Below are positions 16,919 to 21,223 of a DNA stretch of 21,223 nt, piece after piece. The position numbers and the translations under genes were made by a program. Origin of the DNA: Candidatus Aminicenantota bacterium (GTDB lineage: Bacteria; Acidobacteriota; Aminicenantia; Aminicenantales; Aminicenantaceae); the NCBI GenBank assembly GCA_016926925.1, contig JAFGNQ010000028.1, positions 1 through 21,223 on the forward strand, written 5' to 3'. The first letter of the stretch is position 1. Each line of letters begins with the position of its first letter. The notes beneath the pieces were generated by a model. The model made no database searches. It worked only from the letters and a program-made list of their open reading frames with translations, and had not been told where the DNA came from.

Positions 16919-19405
16919 ATGAGTGATATAAGTCAATATTTCCGCCGCATCAGCGACATAAGGGATGAAGAGGCGGTCTCGGCACCTCTTCTCTTTACTT
17001 ATTTTTTCCTGATTACTACTTCGGTTTATATCGTCAAGCCGGTTAAAATTTCGACTTTTCTCGCTAAGCTTGAACCCCATAGACTTCCATACGCCTACCT
17101 CCTAACCGCTCTGATTATGGGTCTGGTCGTCGCTTTAAACACAAAACTCGTCGATTCCGTAAGGCGGCAGCTTTATATTTCGGCGAGTTTGATTTTTTTT
17201 GCCGGGAACTTGGTCCTATTTTGGTTTCTCTTTAAACTTAATTGGATTTGGATATCCATGATCTACTGGATATGGGCTGATATTTTCACAATTATGACCG
17301 TAACCCAATTTTGGATAACAATAAATGACATCTACCATCCGAGACAAGCAAAAAGACTGGTAGGCTTCCTGGTAAGTGGCGGTCTTCTGGGGGGAATCTC
17401 AGGCTCGTTGTTATCAGCTTTTTTTGCGCGAAGCCTTGGAACGGAGAATCTGCTGTTGATCTGTCCGGTCTTGCTCCTTCCCTGTATCGCCGTCATCCAT
17501 TTTGTTTACAAAAAATCTCCAAAGCTCGGAGAAGCCCCAACTGCACGGGATGCAGCAGTCAAGAGGTCTCGCATTGGATACAAGGAGAGTTTCGACATAG
17601 TCAGGAAAAGCCGCTATTTGCTGTTATTGAGCAGTATCATGGGGGTGTCCGTCATCACCACCACATTGGTGGATTTTCAATTTAACTCCGTTGTGGAGAG
17701 TGCGTTTTTCCTCAAAGATTCGCGAACCGCTTTTCTCGGTGCTTTTTTTACTGGGTTGTTGATTTTTTCCTACCTTCTTCACATTCTCCTGACAAATCGT
17801 ATTCTAAAAAATTTCGGATTCAAAACAGCCCTCATGATCGCTCCTATATTTCTACTTTTCTGTTCTTTTTCCGTATTCTTTCTTCAAGGCGTTTTCCTCA
17901 TTTACTGGGCAGCGTTCTTGAAGGGCGGAGATAAAAGCCTTGCCCATTCTTTGAATCAATCCGTGCGCGAGTTGCTCTACATTCCCATATCTTCTGAGAT
18001 CAAATTCAAGGCAAAAGTGTTTATCGATATGTTCATCAATAAATTTGCCAAGGGGATAGCAGCCGTTCTTCTGCTTATAGGAATGTCCCTCGGCCACATT
18101 TCGCTCGTTCAAGTAAGCATCATCACGGCCGTCGCTTCACTTATATGGCTCTATCTCAATCAAAAAATCACAAAAGAATATGTCGGACACGTCAAAAATA
18201 ACCTCCATATCAAATGGCAGGATGCCGATAAGCTCATCTCCGAAGCCGTAGATATCGACCTGGCTAAATTGGTCTTCGATACGATCCAAAGTAAGGAGAA
18301 AAGTTCCGTACTCTATGCCATGAATCTCTTCGATTTACTAAAAAGAGAAAATCTGAGTCCGGAGATGAGAAAAGTCATTTCTCTCAAGTCTAACGAAATC
18401 CTTGCCAGTTCTATGGACTCCTTGTTGGATCTGGACGGAGAACTTCTACTCCAGGAGAGTGATGACCTTTTTGAGCAGAATGATTTGAGCACCCAAGTCA
18501 AAGAAATTATGTCCCAGAACGTCTATCACCGGATTATGAAAGAGCATATTGGAAAACTTCTGGATAAAAAAGGATATAGAGACGAAGTAGCCAGGATGGA
18601 AGCAGCAAAAATGATCGGGATGCTGGAATCCCCAGGCCCTTTAGCCCGTGATCTCATCAAACTGCTGCAGGATGATTCTCCTGAGGTTTTGGAATACGCC
18701 ATCGAGAGTGCAGGAAAACTCAAGCATAGAGAGTTTGTGCCCCATCTCATCAGTCAGCTCTCCAATCCTTTGACTTTGCGCGTCGCGAGTAAAGCCCTTA
18801 TCGGGTTCGGAAGCAAAATTGTAGGAACTTTGAAAGACTATTTAGGAGATGAGTCGGAGAATATCCAGGCAAGAAAGGCCATTCCTGATATTCTAGCCCA
18901 TATCGGGACTCAGCGCACTGCCGATTTTTTATGCCTTGACCTTCATAAAAAAGAAAGCGACCTCGAATCTGAAGTCATAGAAGCGCTTTACAAGATGAGA
19001 CTGAGAGATACACAAATTCATTTCCAGAGAAATCTTGTTCTCTCCAAAACGCTTCAAACCATAAAAAAGTGCTACCTAATTTTATCGGAGATGCACGACA
19101 TCCTGTCGGATAAAAAGAAGGATGGCCTAAGAATCGACCTAGAAAGAAATCTAGCCCGACACCTTAAACATGTGTTTGAGCTTCTCAGTCTCATTTACCC
19201 TCTCAACGATATCATCAAAGCCTATCAGAACATTCGTGCGGGGACGAAAAAATCCATTGATTATTCCATCGAGCTCTTGGAAAACACTCTCCAAAAAGAT
19301 ATCAAAGAATTCCTTGTGCCTTTAATCGATGACATATCCTTCGCGGACCGTGTCCGCAAATGCAAGAGCATGATCAAGCCGCTGGAAAAGGTCAATTTTT
19401 CTTGA
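16919..19405 (+). CDS. NTT-like membrane domain fused to HEAT-repeat domain, copy 2
   Basis: This 828-residue paralogue starts seven bases after the first copy and has the same layout: a membrane half (about residues 20-410) with TSVYIVKPVKISTFL, NDIYHPRQAKRL and KFKAKVFIDMFINKFAKG, then a soluble HEAT-like half with SPEVLEYAIESAGKLKHRE and the C-terminal DIIKAYQNI block. The first-helix motif differs from copy 1 (KPVKI against KSLRN), so the two may differ in substrate or have lost transport and act as sensors. The two are clearly alike along their whole length but well diverged, so the duplication is not recent. Both are bracketed by signalling genes rather than metabolic ones. Membrane location is certain; function is not. 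Confidence 0.8.
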   Translation: MSDISQYFRRISDIRDEEAVSAPLLFTYFFLITTSVYIVKPVKISTFLAKLEPHRLPYAYLLTALIMGLVVALNTKLVDSVRRQLYISASLIFFAGNLVLFWFLFKLNWIWISMIYWIWADIFTIMTVTQFWITINDIYHPRQAKRLVGFLVSGGLLGGISGSLLSAFFARSLGTENLLLICPVLLLPCIAVIHFVYKKSPKLGEAPTARDAAVKRSRIGYKESFDIVRKSRYLLLLSSIMGVSVITTTLVDFQFNSVVESAFFLKDSRTAFLGAFFTGLLIFSYLLHILLTNRILKNFGFKTALMIAPIFLLFCSFSVFFLQGVFLIYWAAFLKGGDKSLAHSLNQSVRELLYIPISSEIKFKAKVFIDMFINKFAKGIAAVLLLIGMSLGHISLVQVSIITAVASLIWLYLNQKITKEYVGHVKNNLHIKWQDADKLISEAVDIDLAKLVFDTIQSKEKSSVLYAMNLFDLLKRENLSPEMRKVISLKSNEILASSMDSLLDLDGELLLQESDDLFEQNDLSTQVKEIMSQNVYHRIMKEHIGKLLDKKGYRDEVARMEAAKMIGMLESPGPLARDLIKLLQDDSPEVLEYAIESAGKLKHREFVPHLISQLSNPLTLRVASKALIGFGSKIVGTLKDYLGDESENIQARKAIPDILAHIGTQRTADFLCLDLHKKESDLESEVIEALYKMRLRDTQIHFQRNLVLSKTLQTIKKCYLILSEMHDILSDKKKDGLRIDLERNLARHLKHVFELLSLIYPLNDIIKAYQNIRAGTKKSIDYSIELLENTLQKDIKEFLVPLIDDISFADRVRKCKSMIKPLEKVNFS

Positions 19406-19447
19406 TATTTCTTCGTATCGGGCGTTATAATCGTAAAGCCGTATCAA

Positions 19448-21121
19448 ATGCCATATCTTTACATATATCCGAAAGAGGGGGAGTTCCAAAAATTCCTTCT
19501 ATCCGAAAAGAAAATTTCCATCGGGAGATCATCCGAAAACGATATCCCTCTGCCTGATCCTTTTTGCTCGGGAAAACACGCCTTCATCTACCGTGGTGAT
19601 AGTGGATTCGTTCTCCGTAACAATCAAAGCAAAAACGGGATGTTTGTCAACGGGAAACGCATAGTGAATGAGGTGGAACTCAAAAAAGGAGACGAAATAC
19701 TTATCGGTACGACCAGGGTAGTATTTGACAGGGAAATTTCTTCCAATGTCGAAATGACGGATTCAGCATCACACTCAGCCAATGTCAATACGATCATGAA
19801 CCTGGACGAGGTCCTCAAAAAACATGACATAAGCACGACCATCAAGTCTGCGAAACCGGTCGATTTCGAGCAGGTCAAGCTAAAACACAGGCTTCTCGCA
19901 ATCATTAATGACGTCAACAAAGCACTCCTTCTCCATATGTCTTTAACCGATCTTTTAGAGCACATCATGGACCGGATTTCCGAGCATATTTCGATGGACA
20001 GAGGAATCCTCATGCTGAAAGAAGGCAATCCGGCTCAACTGATCCCCAAAGTCATTCGCATCAATAACGATCGTCTGAAAAACGAAAAAATTCACGTGAG
20101 CCAGAGTATCGTCAACATGGCGATCAATAAACACTCCTCGCTTCTGATATCCGATGTTCAGGATGATTCCCGTTTTAAATCACAAGACAGCATTCTCAAA
20201 ATGAACATCAAATCGGCTATGTGTGTTCCTTTGTACAACAACAAAGAGATTATAGGCATCATTTATGCCGACCGGATTTCTCTCTTGAAACCTTTCGCCG
20301 ATGATGATTTGGAGCTACTGACGCTCCTATCGAACCTGGCAGCCGTTAAAATCGAACATTCGATTCTGTATGAACAATCCATTGCAATGGAAAAATTGGA
20401 GAAAGAGCTGGAATTGGCGGCTCAAATTCAAAGAGATTTCCTGCCGAAGGAAAATCCTAAATGCCGGAATTTCGATATCGCCGGGGCAAACTTTCCCTGT
20501 TATCAAGTCGGAGGAGATTTCTACGATTTCATCCCTATCGATCCCGAACGGTTGGGAATCACTATTGCGGATGTTTCCGGTAAAGGTGTGAGCGCGTCTT
20601 TGCTCATGGCTTCCATGAGAGCGCGCCTTCATGCCGAGATCAATCCGCATATCATACTTCAAGAGATGGCAAAAAAACTGAATGATTTTGTTCATAAAGA
20701 CACTGCCTCGTCCGCTTTTATAACCTTCTTTTTCGGGGCCCTCAACATTCAGACGGGAGAGTTAGAATACCTCAATGCCGGACACACTCCTCCTGTAATC
20801 ATGAATAAAAAAGGAAAAGTCCGTCGTTTGGAGAGCGGAGGATTCTGCCTCGGGATGTTTCCTTCGGTCGGCTTCGAGATTCAAAAATGCTTTTTTGACA
20901 TCGGAGATACGGCCTTATTCTTCACAGATGGATTGACCGAGTGCAGAAATTCTGCCAATGAGGACTTTAAGGAAGAAGGTCTCATAGACCTGCTTGCAAA
21001 ATACAGAAAGTTGTCTGCACAAAAACTTTTAGAGAAAATTTATGAAGATCTTGACCTCTTTACAAGTGATATGGAACAAATGGATGATATGACCTTAGTC
21101 ATTGTCAAAAGAATCTTTTGA
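19448..21121 (+). CDS. FHA-GAF-PP2C (RsbU/SpoIIE-type) serine phosphatase
   Basis: This 557-residue soluble protein has three domains. The FHA domain (about 1-95) shows GRSSENDI at 26-33, SGKH at 41-44 and SKNGMFVNG at 61-69, the phosphothreonine-binding residues. A GAF domain (about 150-300) contains MDRGILML, SAMCVPLYNNKEIIGIIYAD and DLELLTLLSNLAAVKIE. After a coiled-coil linker (EKLEKELELAAQIQRDFLP), the PP2C domain carries metal-binding aspartates in GGDFYD (355-360), ADVSGKG (374-380), FTDGLTE (492-498) and DDMTL (546-550). Known relatives dephosphorylate STAS antagonists of the type encoded at 14003, with sensory domains controlling activity. Here the FHA domain suggests docking on a phosphothreonine protein, and GAF a small-molecule or redox signal. 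It lies 42 bases after copy 2 of the NTT-HEAT pair. Confidence 0.92.
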   Translation: MPYLYIYPKEGEFQKFLLSEKKISIGRSSENDIPLPDPFCSGKHAFIYRGDSGFVLRNNQSKNGMFVNGKRIVNEVELKKGDEILIGTTRVVFDREISSNVEMTDSASHSANVNTIMNLDEVLKKHDISTTIKSAKPVDFEQVKLKHRLLAIINDVNKALLLHMSLTDLLEHIMDRISEHISMDRGILMLKEGNPAQLIPKVIRINNDRLKNEKIHVSQSIVNMAINKHSSLLISDVQDDSRFKSQDSILKMNIKSAMCVPLYNNKEIIGIIYADRISLLKPFADDDLELLTLLSNLAAVKIEHSILYEQSIAMEKLEKELELAAQIQRDFLPKENPKCRNFDIAGANFPCYQVGGDFYDFIPIDPERLGITIADVSGKGVSASLLMASMRARLHAEINPHIILQEMAKKLNDFVHKDTASSAFITFFFGALNIQTGELEYLNAGHTPPVIMNKKGKVRRLESGGFCLGMFPSVGFEIQKCFFDIGDTALFFTDGLTECRNSANEDFKEEGLIDLLAKYRKLSAQKLLEKIYEDLDLFTSDMEQMDDMTLVIVKRIF

Positions 21122-21223
21122 TCTCTTCATTTCCTTAAAACTGATAAGGATTTGGACGAAATCCCATCGCCCCCGAAAACGCAAATATCCAGCATACCTA
21201 CGGAATACGGAAATCCCGTGAAT

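Noticed and set aside
21132..21150. Hairpin TCCTTA/TAAGGA after the PP2C gene.
   Set aside because: Six mostly A/T pairs followed by only three Ts; too weak to call a terminator. The last 102 bases hold no supported gene.

Overview
The window looks like a bacterial chromosome segment of moderate GC (mid-forties percent by eye), densely coded, with short intergenic gaps and good Shine-Dalgarno sites. There are no tRNA, rRNA, CRISPR or transposon signatures. Lipoprotein and Sec-type signal peptides, an archaeal/thermophile-like AhcY, and an abundance of NTT-family carriers and partner-switching proteins suggest a free-living Gram-negative-type anaerobe. My best but weak guess is the Acidobacteriota/Candidatus Aminicenantes neighbourhood; nothing in the sequence proves this.

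Region 1 (63-2980, plus) is a tightly coupled housekeeping operon: RNA 2',3'-cyclic phosphodiesterase (thpR), acyl-phosphate glycerol-3-phosphate acyltransferase (plsY), glycerol-3-phosphate dehydrogenase (gpsA) and a TPR lipoprotein. GpsA makes the substrate that PlsY acylates. Region 2 (2987-5500, minus) carries ahcY and metK, two enzymes of the S-adenosylmethionine cycle. Divergent from metK is an RsbW-like anti-sigma kinase (5635-6036). A small ribbon-helix-helix protein (6142-6396) then precedes sat and cysC (6485-8273), which convert sulfate and ATP into PAPS; no PAPS or sulfite reductase is present in the window.

Region 3 (8286-13682, minus) is accessory. It encodes a secreted Shewanella-like metallophosphatase, three paralogous secreted HipA/FAM20-like kinase-fold proteins (two with intact catalytic motifs, one degenerate), and an ATP/ADP-translocase (NTT) family carrier between the degenerate and the intact copies. 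I read this as a candidate extracytoplasmic phosphorylation/dephosphorylation module, perhaps with its own nucleotide carrier.

Region 4 (14003-21121, plus, divergent from region 3) encodes a STAS anti-sigma-factor antagonist, two tandem proteins that fuse an NTT-like membrane domain to a cytosolic HEAT-repeat domain, and an FHA-GAF-PP2C (RsbU/SpoIIE-type) phosphatase. With the RsbW-like protein of region 2, all three classes of partner-switching component are in the window. The unusual point is the pair of carrier-HEAT fusions between the antagonist and its probable phosphatase, which suggests a nucleotide-sensing or transporter-coupled partner switch. Regions 3 and 4 share a divergent control region at 13683-14002 and together hold three NTT-family proteins within about 9 kb. 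These are the parts most likely to be undescribed biology.
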